DNA of 18,952 nt, taken from assembly GCF_937888285.1 (NCBI RefSeq), contig NZ_CALART010000071.1, positions 1 to 18,952 on the forward strand. Reading direction: 5' to 3'. How positions within the stretch are numbered: the first letter of the stretch is position 1; the number at the start of each line of letters is the position of its first letter. This DNA is from an uncultured Aquimonas sp. GTDB taxonomy: Bacteria; Pseudomonadota; Gammaproteobacteria; Xanthomonadales; Xanthomonadaceae. Below the pieces are notes generated by a model that saw only the letters and a program-made list of their open reading frames with translations, was not told the origin of the DNA and did no database searches. A program made the translations under genes and the position numbers. This document shows positions 1-8,500 of this stretch, one piece after another.

Positions 1-344
1 GAGGTCTTCGCCGAAGCCCTCAAGAAGCGTGTTGCGATTCGGAATTGAATCCGCCGGAAGTAATACGCGAAGCGTTCGTCGTTCCCGTGGAAATCGATGA
101 CGTAGAGGGCGGTGTTGAGCGGCCAGTAGTCGGCGCTTGTGTAGCTCACAACCCCAAAGGACGCGCCGCTTCGGCCGACCGTAACGCCGGGGCCCCTAGC
201 CTTTGCCTCGTCATGCCAGCCGGTGATACCGAAGGATCCAAGGACAGGTGTGCAGCCAGGCCTTCGCTTCTCGTCCGGAAGATCATGTCCACGCTGAAGG
301 GTCACGAACTTACCGAGTGATGTGCGCCTCCACTCACCCCCCAT
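1..344 (-). pseudogene. hsdS: Type I restriction-modification specificity subunit HsdS, N-terminal part, cut by window edge and probably disrupted
   Basis: The minus-strand frame from the ATG at 344 starts MGGEWRRTSLGKFVTLQRGH and continues through GITGWHDEAKARGPG, VTVGRSGASFGVVSY, DYWPLNTALYV and FHGNDERFAYYF. This is the usual start of the first target-recognition domain of HsdS, which sets the DNA sequence recognised by the HsdM/HsdR complex. The ATG lies inside the last codons of an hsdM tail copy (11-base overlap, ATGGGGGGTGA), the normal translational coupling for hsdM-hsdS. After residue 96 (YYF, about position 57) the in-frame sequence no longer resembles the family; the expected SGSAxPSLNRN-like stretch is missing. 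A neighbouring frame reads IPNRNTLLEGFGEDL, which resembles the helical segment between HsdS domains, so an internal deletion with frameshift is likely. The gene continues beyond base 1, so its full state cannot be judged. Identity is clear; inactivation is inferred. Confidence 0.8.
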
Positions 345-392
345 ACCCAAGCTCCCTCAGGTTGGCCTCAATCGCCGCATCCAGCCGCGCCG
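334..392 (-). repeat. Duplicated hsdM 3' end (copy next to hsdS)
   Basis: This stretch encodes RLDAAIEANLRELGYGG and a stop on the minus strand, the same C-terminus as the hsdM gene at 1209-1267. The two 59-base copies match at 52 positions by eye, including a perfect 31-base run. It forms the upstream junction of hsdS, whose ATG overlaps its stop. A minus-strand ORF from an ATG at 573 (79 codons) reads into it and could keep translation coupled to hsdS, but its upstream part resembles no protein. Confidence 0.9.
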
Positions 393-432
393 AATTCGGT
401 AGACTCACCCCAGCTCTCAAGACGCGTCGCCC

Positions 433-618
433 ATGAAAGCCAAGATCCAGCACAAAGCGCCCAGCCGCCAAGCCATTGTTCGCGCCGTGGCCAGTTCCAC
501 TGCTATCGAAACCGGCCAGCGCATCGCCGCGATTGAGGCCATGTTGCACGGCGGTCGGAAATCGTTTCCTCATCTGTCTCTCGCCCTCAAGCCTGCGCCG
601 ACGCCAGCGCGCGGATGA
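433..618 (+). CDS. Small hypothetical protein, possible VbhA-like Fic antitoxin
   Basis: This 61-residue plus-strand ORF is convergent with fic and overlaps its 3' end by 32 bases. It starts MKAKIQHKAPSRQAIVRAVA and continues SSTAIETGQRIAAIEAML. The lysine-rich start, the predicted short helices and a GC-rich third codon position make it more protein-like than the antisense frame. Class I Fic antitoxins (VbhA, YhfG) are about 60 residues and block Fic with a helix bearing [S/T]xxxE[G/N]. Here STAIE fits SxxxE, but the next residue is T followed by G, so the match is partial. No clear ribosome binding site is visible, and a convergent antitoxin is unusual because such pairs are normally co-directional. 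It could also be a chance ORF. Function is inferred only from size, neighbour and this weak motif. Confidence 0.4.
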   Translation: MKAKIQHKAPSRQAIVRAVASSTAIETGQRIAAIEAMLHGGRKSFPHLSLALKPAPTPARG

Positions 619-1219
619 CCAGTTCCTGCATGGGTGCGTAGTCCCTGCCCATGCCACGTTGTATCGCGGCGAAGTAGGCCGGCGTGTCGGCATCCCAGGC
701 GCTGTAGTCGAGCGGGCCGCGCCCAGCCTGTACCGCCATCACGTCTGCCAGCAGGCGCGCGAGTCGGCCGTTGCCCTCGCGGAAGGGGTGGACGAGGATC
801 AGCTCGACATGACACACCGCGATGGCCTCGGCCAGCGCGTCGCCACCCAGGCCGTCGCAGGGCGTGTAGCGATGCAGGCAGTCGCGCTCAAACTCTGTCA
901 GCAGGCGCGGAACCTGCGCCGCCGCCGCGAAGTGGAAGTCGCCCTTGGCGATGTTGACGCTGCGTTCCTCGCCGGCCCAGTCGTACACATTGCCCAGCCA
1001 CAGGCGATGCCATTCCTTCAGATCGGCCGCTTTCAGGCGGCGCGCAGGAAAGTGCTCTTCGCTCAGCACGTGCTCGTAGAGCTGCAGCAGCAGCTGCAGC
1101 TCGACCTCGTCCATCTGCGCCGGGTCCGTAACGCCTGGCAAGTTGCGCAGCACCTGTTCGCCGGAACCCGGCTGCCACTCACCTTGCGCGCCGCTGGCCT
1201 GGTAGCGATCAGCCGCCAT
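587..1219 (-). CDS. fic: Fic family protein (probable AMPylase)
   Basis: The protein has 210 residues. Fic enzymes transfer a nucleotide monophosphate, usually AMP, to a hydroxyl group of a target protein. The full core motif HPFREGNGR is present at residues 144-152, with catalytic His144, the anion-binding segment and Arg152, so the enzyme looks active. A flap-like segment lies around residues 86-97 (ERSVNIAKGDFH). I see no internal [S/T]xxxE[G/N] inhibitory motif at either end, so it may need a separate antitoxin. I chose the ATG at 1219 because it overlaps the hsdM stop by 11 bases (ATGGCGGCTGA), exactly as hsdS overlaps the duplicate hsdM tail; an ATG at 1255 lies inside hsdM. Fic genes are often found within type I restriction loci. 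Its target and its link to restriction are unknown. Confidence 0.88.
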   Translation of the reverse strand: MAADRYQASGAQGEWQPGSGEQVLRNLPGVTDPAQMDEVELQLLLQLYEHVLSEEHFPARRLKAADLKEWHRLWLGNVYDWAGEERSVNIAKGDFHFAAAAQVPRLLTEFERDCLHRYTPCDGLGGDALAEAIAVCHVELILVHPFREGNGRLARLLADVMAVQAGRGPLDYSAWDADTPAYFAAIQRGMGRDYAPMQELVIRALASAQA

Positions 1220-1267
1220 ACCCGAGCGCTCTGAGATTGGCCTCAATCGCCGCATCCAGCCGCGCCG
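1209..1267 (-). repeat. hsdM 3' end, partner of the duplicate at 334-392
   Basis: This is the original-position copy of the repeat. It encodes RLDAAIEANLRALGYGG plus the stop and contains the fic start codon. Together with the copy at 334-392 it brackets fic and the small convergent ORF in direct orientation. Confidence 0.9.
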
Positions 1268-1458
1268 CTTCCTGCTGCTGCTCGCGCCACTGGGCGCTGA
1301 GCCGCCGCATCTTGTCCGTGAAGGCCTCGCCGTCGTCCTCGGCGGCTTCGGCGCCGACGTAGCGGCCGGGGGTTAGCACGTGGCCGTGCTTGCGGATTTC
1401 GTCCAGCGTGGCGGATTTGCAGAAGCCGGGGATGTCCTGGTAGGGGTGGGGCGGGTGC

Positions 1459-1492
1459 GCCCCCTTCTCCCTCGAGGGGAGAGGGGGAAGGG
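1459..1492. repeat. G-rich palindromic repeat, copy 1 (at the hsdM frameshift)
   Basis: An imperfect palindrome of C/T-rich and G/A-rich arms is centred on ctcgag at 1471-1476. In the hsdM frame it encodes PSPSPLEGEGG. It separates the two reading frames of hsdM, so its insertion probably caused the frameshift. It belongs to the same family as the copies near 1650 and 2416. Confidence 0.8.
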
Positions 1493-1634
1493 CCAGCGCC
1501 GCGCCATGCGTGGTAGGTGTCGGCGATCCGTTGGATGTCGGCGTCGGAGAGTTCGCGCCGCGTGCGGTCGACCAGGGTGCCGAGGTTGCGGGCGTCGATG
1601 AACAGCACTTCGCCGCGGCGGTCGCGAAGCCTTG

Positions 1635-1677
1635 CCCCCTCTCCCCCGGCCCCTCTCCCACGAGGGGAGAGGGGAGA
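1635..1677. repeat. G-rich palindromic repeat, copy 2 in hsdM
   Basis: A C/T-rich arm at 1650-1659 pairs perfectly with the arm at 1665-1674 around a five-base loop, preceded by a second C-rich block. It encodes PLSPRGRGAGGEG in frame with hsdM, between LARDK and RLRDRRGEVLF, where HsdM proteins normally have a short loop. Such intragenic repeats giving Ser/Pro/Arg/Gly peptides are widespread in GC-rich proteobacteria. Confidence 0.85.
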
Positions 1678-1884
1678 ACCGCCTGACTTGTCGCGGGCGA
1701 GGAACCACAGGCAGGCGGGGATCTGGGTGGAGTAGAACAGCTGGCCGGGCAGGGCCACCATGCAGTCGACGGCGTCGGATTCGACCATGGCACGGCGGAT
1801 CTCGCCTTCGCCGCTCTGGTTGGAGCTCATCGAGCCATTCGCCAGCACCACGCCGGCGCTGCCCTGCGGGGCTAGATGCCAGTA

Positions 1885-1917
<33 letters not shown>

Positions 1918-2020
1918 TACGGGCGGCACGCCGAAGATCCAGCGCGGGTCTTCGCGCAGGCGGTCGCCGCCCCATTCGGAGATGTTGAAGGGCGGGTTGG
2001 CCAGGATGTGGTCGAAGCGC

Positions 2021-2070
<50 letters not shown>

Positions 2071-2278
2071 ATCGCTGTCGATGCCGCGCACGGCGAGGTT
2101 CATCTTGGCCAGGCGCCAGGTGGTGTAGTTGCTCTCCTGGCCGTAGATGGCGATGTCGCCGATGCGCCCGCCATGTTCGAGCACGAACTTCTCGCTCTGC
2201 ACGAACATGCCGCCGCTGCCGCAGCAGGGGTCGTAGACGCGCCCGCTGTAGGGTTCGAGCATCTGCACCAGCACCTGC

Positions 2279-2310
<32 letters not shown>

Positions 2311-2401
2311 GCGCTTGCCTTCGGCGCCAGCGAACTGGCTCAGGAAGTATTCGTAGACGCGGCCGAGGATGTCGTGGGAGCGGCTGCTTCGCTCTGTTTC
2401 G

Positions 2402-2441
2402 CCCCTCACCCCCAGCCCCTCTCCCGTGGTGAGAGGGGAGG
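2402..2441. repeat. G-rich palindromic repeat, copy 3 in hsdM
   Basis: The arms 2416-2423 and 2431-2438 pair around a seven-base loop, preceded by a C-rich block. It encodes ASPLTTGEGLGVRGE in frame, between DLISGIEMG and SHDILGRVYEYF. These two segments are normally almost adjacent in HsdM, so about 25 residues have been added here. Confidence 0.85.
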
Positions 2442-2800
2442 CGGGCGCGGCACCTTCCGAGGTCGTGGGCGGGCCCATCTCGATGCCCGAGATCAGGTCG
2501 ATCAGTTCGCCCAGCATCCGCTTGTTCAGGGCGGGGCGGGCGTAGTCCTTGGGCAGCACGCCCTTCAGCGATTCGTTGTCCTTCTCGATGGCGCGCATGG
2601 CGTCGTCGATCAGAGTGCCGATTTCGGGGCGCTTGGCGTTGGCCTTCAGATGCGACCAGCGCGCGTCCTTGGGCACCCAGAACACGTTGTCGGCGAGGTA
2701 CTCATCCTTGTCTTCGGCGACCTGCGGATCCTCGGCCAGCAGCTGGGCGTGGCGGGCCTCGAAGGCGTCGGAGATGTACTTCAGAAAGATCAGGCCCAGG

Positions 2801-2847
<47 letters not shown>

Positions 2848-2985
2848 GGCGGCCTTGAAGAGTTCGGCTTCAAAACCGAGGCTGGCGGCGTGGTTCTTGT
2901 CGTTGGCCTTGGCCATTGTTGTCCCTGTGGTGCATGCATGCGGCCGGAGCCGAACCCTGCCTGATACGGCAAGCACAGGCAAGAA

Positions 2986-3016
2986 AAAGGGCCCGGAGAT
3001 CATCCGTGCCCGGGCA
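2986..3016 (-). terminator. Second, degenerate copy of the ssrA terminator
   Basis: This repeats the left arm and loop of the hairpin at 3026-3054 exactly, but its right arm is altered (tccgtgcccgggc). On the minus strand it is followed by TTTTTCTT. It would act as a back-up terminator between ssrA and hsdM. Confidence 0.6.
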
Positions 3017-3025
3017 AGCAAAAAG

Positions 3026-3054
3026 AAAGGGCCCGGAGATCATCCGGGCCCTTT
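3026..3054 (-). terminator. Rho-independent terminator of ssrA
   Basis: A perfect 12-base-pair stem (AAAGGGCCCGGA with its complement) encloses a five-base loop. On the minus strand it is followed by CTTTTTGC. It starts eight bases after the tmRNA 3' end, where the ssrA terminator is expected. Confidence 0.9.
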
Positions 3055-3061
3055 GAGGTGT

Positions 3062-3417
3062 TGGTGGAGGCGGGGGGAATCGAACCCCCGTCCGAGGGCA
3101 TTACATCTTTGGATCTACGTGTGTAGTGCGTTGTCAGGTCTCGTTCCGGGGCAACACAGCGCACGAAGAGCACCCCGGAACCAGTCTGGAAGTTTTAGGC
3201 CTTGGCTGTCAGACAGCAGCCTTCGGACGATCCCGTAAATATGACCGACTGATCCATCGTTACAGGCACCGATGGGAGTCGGACTCGCCTATTTAGGCGG
3301 CGAGTGCGTAGTTGTCGTCGTTCGCAACTAGCTTGTTTGCCGCTGGATTAACGAGGAAAGCTGCCCCCTCGACACGCACCTCCGGTTTCACACCCCCGTC
3401 GAAGCCTGGTCGCCCCC
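3062..3417 (-). ncRNA. ssrA: Transfer-messenger RNA (tmRNA)
   Basis: tmRNA with SmpB frees ribosomes stalled on broken mRNAs and adds a degradation tag. The 3' end reads GGTTCGATTCCCCCC then GCCTCCACCA, a T-arm plus acceptor strand ending in encoded CCA. The 5' end GGGGGCG pairs with CGCCTCC as a seven-base acceptor stem with one G-U pair, as in Escherichia coli tmRNA. The mRNA-like part, codons 3325-3296 on the minus strand, begins GCG and encodes ANDDNYALAA followed by TAA. The length is 356 nt, in one piece and not permuted. The boundaries come from the acceptor pairing. It stands alone with its own promoter and terminator. Confidence 0.96.
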
Positions 3418-3470
3418 GGGGTCGCTGCTGCGCGGCGGGCTTTCGATCAGCCGGTGCCGCGCGTCGGGGG

Positions 3471-3500
3471 AGTATATGGAGGCGCAGGCGAAGGCCACAA
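3471..3500 (-). promoter_or_regulatory. Candidate ssrA promoter
   Basis: On the minus strand TTGTGG (3500-3495) and TATACT (3476-3471) are separated by 18 bases. This would start transcription roughly 45-50 nt before the mature 5' end at 3417, leaving a leader for RNase P to remove. The -10 box is good and the -35 is weak; it overlaps the hairpin at 3489-3520. Confidence 0.45.
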
Positions 3501-3520
3501 GGAAAACCTTGTGGCCTTCG
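3489..3520. terminator. Perfect 14-bp inverted repeat downstream of the GH5 gene
   Basis: CGAAGGCCACAAGG and its exact reverse complement are separated by AAAA. It lies about 80 bases after the GH5 stop codon and just before the ssrA promoter, so it probably ends the glucanase transcript. No U-run follows on the minus strand, so termination by this hairpin alone is uncertain. Confidence 0.55.
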
Positions 3521-3601
3521 TTCAGCCATGGGCCCATGGACCGCGGAGCCGCCTGCGTCGCGAGGTGTGCCGACGTAGGCGGCAGAGCCAGGCTACCGGC
3601 T

Positions 3602-5407
3602 TCAGTTCACGCGGCTGATGCGGAACCAGTTGATGTTCCAGCCGCCTGCGGTGGCGGCGATGGCGAGACGGCGAGTGCCGGCCGGCAGCTGGACGCGGTG
3701 GGTGATGGTGGTCCAGGTCTCCCAGCCGCCGGTCGCAGGAACGTTGATGCTGCCGTACACCGGCGAGCCGCCGGCTTCCTCCAGCTTGAAGCTGCCGCCG
3801 TTGGCGCCGCTGGAGACGCGGTAGCTCACCTCGTAGGTGCCGCTGACCGGGATGCTGACCGGGGTGTTGTAGTAGGACATCCAGTCGCCGGCATCGATGT
3901 AGCCGACCACCTGCCCACCGCCGACATCGGAGGTGCCGCCGGTCTGCACGCCACTCATGTAGCTGTAGTCCTCGGCCTGGATCGTCGCGATCACGGTCGG
4001 GGCGGGTGCTGGCGTGGTGCTTTCGATGCGGAACCAGTTGAGGTTCCAGCCGCCGCCCTGGGCGGAGATGGCGATGTCCTGCTCGCCGGCACTCAGGCTG
4101 ACTTCGTGCGAGATGTCTGTCCAGCGCTGCCAGCCGCCCGTGTTCGGCACGGTGAGGTCGCCGAAGACCGGCGAGCCGCCCGCGCGCTCCAGTCGGAGGC
4201 GACCCGAGGCCGACTGCGCCGCCACGCGATACGTCACCTTGTAGCGGCCCGCCGCGGGAACGTTGACGCGATAGGTCATCCAGTCGCCTGCGTCGATCCA
4301 ACCCACATTGCGGCCGCCGCCTGCATCGGTGGTGGGCTCGGTGTCGATGCCGCTCATGTTGCAGAAGTCTTCCGCCTGGATCGTGCCCGGGATGGCGCGC
4401 GTGGTGCAGGGCGTCGGGTTCGGTCCCGGGGTGCCACCGATCGCCGGCCAGTCACGCACGATGCCGCGCACCAGTGTGCCCGAGGCGGTGTAGTCGGCCG
4501 CCGTCCAGCCGCCGTTCGGGTTGGCGCCGGGGCGCAGCGCGGAGGCGCCTTCGTTCTTGTCGTTGAGCGCCCAGTTGGCGTGGCTGATCTGGTTGGTGCG
4601 AAGGAAGTTGATCCAGGCCTGGGTTTCGCCGGCATCGACGCCGCCATTGCCGTCCGCGTTCACCGTGCCCCATTCGGTGACGAACAGCGGGATGCCGCGG
4701 TCCAGCGCGTACTGCGCCTTGTTGCGCAGATCCTGCTTGTGGGTGCCGGCGTAGAAATGCAGGGTGTAGGCGATGTTGCGCTGGTTGCGGATCGGGTCGT
4801 TGGCGGCGGCGTCTACATCCTGCGACCAGCGCGGTGTGCCGACGACGATCAGATTGTCGGGGTCGACCGCGCGGATGGCATTGATCACGGTCTCGGCGTA
4901 GGGCTTGATCGTACCGCTCCAGCTCACCTGCAGCGGCTCGTTGTAGATCTCGTAGATGACGTGGTTGTAGCGGCCATAGTCCTGCGCCATCTGGCGGAAG
5001 AACTGCACGGCGGCCTGGGTGTGCTGCTCGGCGTTGTGGCTGTGCCAGTCGATGATCACGTACATGTCGTTGGCGATGGCCTCTTCCACCACGCGACGGA
5101 CACGGGCGAGGTTGTCGGCTGGATTCTGCAGGTAGCCGCCGCCGTCCTCGACGCCCATCGCGGCGCGAATGAGCTTGGCGTTCCAGTCGCGCTTGACGGT
5201 GGCGACGGCGCCGGCGGTGTAGTAGCGCTCGCCGCCCCAGTTGTTGTTGCTCCAGAACAGACTGGGCCCGGCGATGCTGCCCGGTTGTCCGCCGAACAGG
5301 ACCTTGTTGCCCTGGGTCGAGATCGCTGGCACATCAGCCTGGGCGGCGGCAGCGAACAGCCCGCCCACAAACACGATCAGCAAACGCTTGAATGCAGTTT
5401 TCTTCAT
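3602..5407 (-). CDS. Secreted GH5 endoglucanase with two C-terminal CBM6 modules
   Basis: The precursor has 601 residues from MKKTAFKRLL. A signal peptide ends near ADA/QADVPA (about residue 24). The GH5 domain (about 30-325) hydrolyses internal beta-1,4-glucosidic bonds with retention. The acid/base is Glu157 in IYEIYNEPL and the nucleophile is Glu245 in LFVTEWGT; His217 lies in TLHFYA. Two CBM6 modules follow (about 342-461 and 474-598), each with the GDWM and GGWNxNWFRI signatures. The linkers are Pro/Thr-rich, not polyserine, unlike its neighbours. An alternative ATG four codons upstream (5419) is possible; GGTG six bases before 5407 favours the shorter start. The gap after the di-haem gene is 104 bases, so co-transcription with that gene is plausible. 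Expected substrates are cellulose or mixed-linkage glucan. Confidence 0.93.
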   Translation of the reverse strand: MKKTAFKRLLIVFVGGLFAAAAQADVPAISTQGNKVLFGGQPGSIAGPSLFWSNNNWGGERYYTAGAVATVKRDWNAKLIRAAMGVEDGGGYLQNPADNLARVRRVVEEAIANDMYVIIDWHSHNAEQHTQAAVQFFRQMAQDYGRYNHVIYEIYNEPLQVSWSGTIKPYAETVINAIRAVDPDNLIVVGTPRWSQDVDAAANDPIRNQRNIAYTLHFYAGTHKQDLRNKAQYALDRGIPLFVTEWGTVNADGNGGVDAGETQAWINFLRTNQISHANWALNDKNEGASALRPGANPNGGWTAADYTASGTLVRGIVRDWPAIGGTPGPNPTPCTTRAIPGTIQAEDFCNMSGIDTEPTTDAGGGRNVGWIDAGDWMTYRVNVPAAGRYKVTYRVAAQSASGRLRLERAGGSPVFGDLTVPNTGGWQRWTDISHEVSLSAGEQDIAISAQGGGWNLNWFRIESTTPAPAPTVIATIQAEDYSYMSGVQTGGTSDVGGGQVVGYIDAGDWMSYYNTPVSIPVSGTYEVSYRVSSGANGGSFKLEEAGGSPVYGSINVPATGGWETWTTITHRVQLPAGTRRLAIAATAGGWNINWFRISRVN

Positions 5408-5475
5408 GTTGGACACCATGTGGTGGTTGAACCCCTGATGGGTGATGCGCTGTTCCTAAGCTCGCGAGGGCTTGA

Positions 5476-5500
5476 CGCAAGGCCCACGCAGGGCTTTGCG
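5476..5500 (-). terminator. Hairpin after the di-haem oxidoreductase gene
   Basis: Ten-base arms, CGCAAGGCCC and GGGCTTTGCG, pair with one G-U pair around a five-base loop, 11 bases past the stop codon. There is no U-run. It may only partly reduce read-through into the GH5 gene. Confidence 0.45.
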
Positions 5501-5511
5501 CCAGGCCGTGC

Positions 5512-8500
5512 TTACAGACTTTCGAGGAAGCGCAGAACGTCCTGCTTCTGGCTTGCGTTGAGCGCGCGATAGGCGTTCTTCGACGCCTCGCCTTCACCGC
5601 CATGCCACAGGATGGCTTCTTCGATCGTGCGGGCGCGGCCGTCATGCAGATAGCTGTGCACGGGCGTGCAGACCTGGCTGCCTTGCGGCGCATTGGTGGT
5701 GCCGCCGGTGACGCAGGCCGACAGCCCCAGGCCCCACAGCGGCGTGGTCCGCCATTCCGAGCCCGAAGCCTCGCCCTCGCCGAGGGTGTCGGCGAGGCCC
5801 GGGCCCATGTCGTGCAGCAGCAGATCGGTATACGGATGAATGGTCTGGTCGCGCAGCTCCGACAGCGGGTGATGCGGGCTGGTCTGCAGGGTCGGGCGAT
5901 GGCAGCCGGCGCAGCCGATGTTGGCGAACGTGGTTTCGCCGCGCTGCACGGCCGGGTTGCTGATGTCGCGCTGCGGGCGCACGCCGAGCAGGGCGATGTA
6001 CTTCACCAGGTTGTCGAGGTGGGCGTCCGAGAGTTCGACACCGCTCGGGCCGCAGCCGCTCTGCGCCGAGCCGCAGTCCGGGTTCGGCAACATCGAGGTG
6101 GTGACGCCCATGTCGGTGTTCAGCGCACTGGCCACCTGATGGCGCACGCTGCTGGTGCCGGCCTTCCAGCCGAAACGACCCAGGCGCAACTGCCCCGTCA
6201 CCGGATCACGCACGCGGTTGGCGCGGCCCGAAATGCCGTCGCCGTTCGCGTCGTTCGGATCTTCCATCGCCAGGATGGTGGATTCGGGAATCGCCTCCAG
6301 CAGGCCCATGCCGACCAGTTGCGGCGCGATGCGACCCGAGAAGCGCGGTGGCGTGCCGTTGCTGAACTGGTAACTGGGGGAGCGCAGGCCGTTGGCTTCA
6401 GTCCAGCTGGCGATGGACACCGTGCCTTCGCCGGGGACGCCGCCGGTGCCGCGCGGCTGCAATACGCGGCCGAGGTTCGGGTGTGGATTGCCTGCGCTGT
6501 CGCCCACCTTGAACACCCACTTGCTCAGCGGCACGCCCGGTGCTTCGGGAGCGGCTCGGCCATTGCGGGTGTGGCAGTCGGTGCAGCGCTCGTTGACGTA
6601 GCGCGGCCCGGCGCGACCCACCACATCACCGAAAGCGCCGTTCTCCGCATGCTCGTCGTGCAGGCCGCTGACGAAGGAGCTGTGGTGCAGACGACGCCCC
6701 AGCACGAAGGGCTGGCCGTTGTGATAGTTCAGGTTCGTTGCCATCTGCAGGAAATGGTTGTCCGGCTCGCCCGAGTGCATGTAGGGCAGGGTGGTGCTGC
6801 CGCCCAGCCAGGCCTTCTCGGGGATCTTCACCGAGTCCTTGGTGCCGCCGCCGAACATCGGCGTGCTGAAGGTGCCCGGCAGGATGTCCCAGGGCACGAT
6901 GCCCTCGCCGACGATGTACAGGTAGGTGGTGCCGTAGTACGGCGCGCGACCGCGCGGCACACTCGGGTCAAGGAACTGGCTGAGTTCGAACTCCAGCTTG
7001 TCGCCACGGCGGATCGGCTGGCCGGTGCGACAGTTGTGGGTGCGCTGCTTCCAGTAGTTGAAGGTGTCGACCACCACCATCGTGCCGTTGTCGCAGTACT
7101 CCGCCACCGTGCCGATGCCGCGGTAGAACCAGCGGTTCTCCGCCTCGGTGTCGTTCAGGCGCCACTGGGTGCGCACGTTCATGCGGATTGAGGCGGTGCC
7201 ATCGGCGAACTGCTCTTCGATGATCTCGATCGCCGCGGTGCGGTGCTCCCAGTAGAAGCTCAGGTAGTGGTCGTAGGCCTGGAACTGGTTCTCCTTGGCA
7301 TGGCGGTCGCGGGCGCGATCAGCGATGCGGGTGATCAGTCGGTTGCCCTGTTGGACGCGCCAGGCGGGTTCCAGCACGGTCGAGGCGTTGTACAGCGGCA
7401 CGACCGGGGCGCCCCCGGAACTGCTTGAGCTGCTGGACGAGCTCGATGAGGAACTGCTGGAGCCGATCGACCCGACGCGCGTGATCCGGAACCAGTTGAA
7501 GTTCCAGCCACCCTGCGCGGCGAACACGCCCAGGCTGTAGCTGCCCGCGTTGATATCAACGGTATGCGAGACGGTAGTCCAGCTCTGCCAACCGCCGGTG
7601 GCTGGAATCGCGACCTGGCCCAGCGCAATGCTGCCGGCGTTGAGGTCTAGCGACAGACGCCCGCCAGCGAGGCTCGCAACGCGGTACTCGACGAGGTAGC
7701 GACCGGTGGTTGGAATCGTGATGCCGGAGTACGCCATCCAGTCGCCGGTGTCGATCCAGGCGACATTGCGTCCACCGCCGGTGTCCGTGGTGTCTTCCAG
7801 CTGCACGCCGGCCATGCTGGTGTAGGACTCGGCCTCGCGGAACAGAGTGAAATTCGCAGCGGACGAGCTGCTGCTGGAGGAACTGCTGCTCGATGAACTG
7901 CTCGACGAACTGCTGCTCGACGAGCTGCCACCCAGTCCGGCCAGCGTGTAGGTCTGCCAGGGCGTGGTCTGGCCGACGCCGTTATTGATGATGGTGTGGC
8001 TGATCGCCACCGGCGTGTTGGCCGAGAGGCCGGTGATGTCGAAGGTCCACTGGCCGCCGATGCTGTTCATGCGCACGTTTTGCTGCGCACCGTTGTTGAC
8101 GCGGTAGTGGATGTCCACGGCGCTGCCTTGGCTGACCGTCGCACGCATCGTGCTGCTGTTGAGCGCGGACACGCAGCCCGTACTGCAGTTGCCGCCCGAA
8201 GCGGACGCCGGCCCATAGACGCTGGCTTCCCAGATCGAGTAGCCCCAGGTATTGCCGGCGCTGCGCTGAATGGCGTTGATGCGCACATATCGGTAGCTGC
8301 CGCTCAAGGGCAGGGTGTCGGTGCGGGTGCCGAAGGCTCCACCGTTGCGCACCGCCATCTGCGTCCAGGTGCTGTTGTCGTTCGAGCCCAGCACGGTGTA
8401 GTCGGAAGCGTTGGCGGCCTCCCAGTCGATGACGATCTGCGACAGCGCCTGCTGGCGGCCGAGATCCAGCGTCAGGCTGCTGGGCGAGACGCCAGGATTG

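Noticed and set aside
45..320. Plus-strand ORF at the left edge
   Set aside because: The opposite strand encodes an unmistakable HsdS N-terminus over the same bases.
334..573. 79-codon minus-strand ORF between fic and hsdS as an independent gene
   Set aside because: Only its last part, the duplicated hsdM tail, is recognisable. The rest reads as antisense of the small plus-strand ORF. It may serve translational coupling but I do not list it as a gene.
3476..5572. Long plus-strand ORF of about 700 codons opposite GH5
   Set aside because: It is antisense to a clear GH5-CBM6 gene, is dominated by Val, Gly, Ala and Asp as expected from the complement of GC-rich codons, and matches no family.
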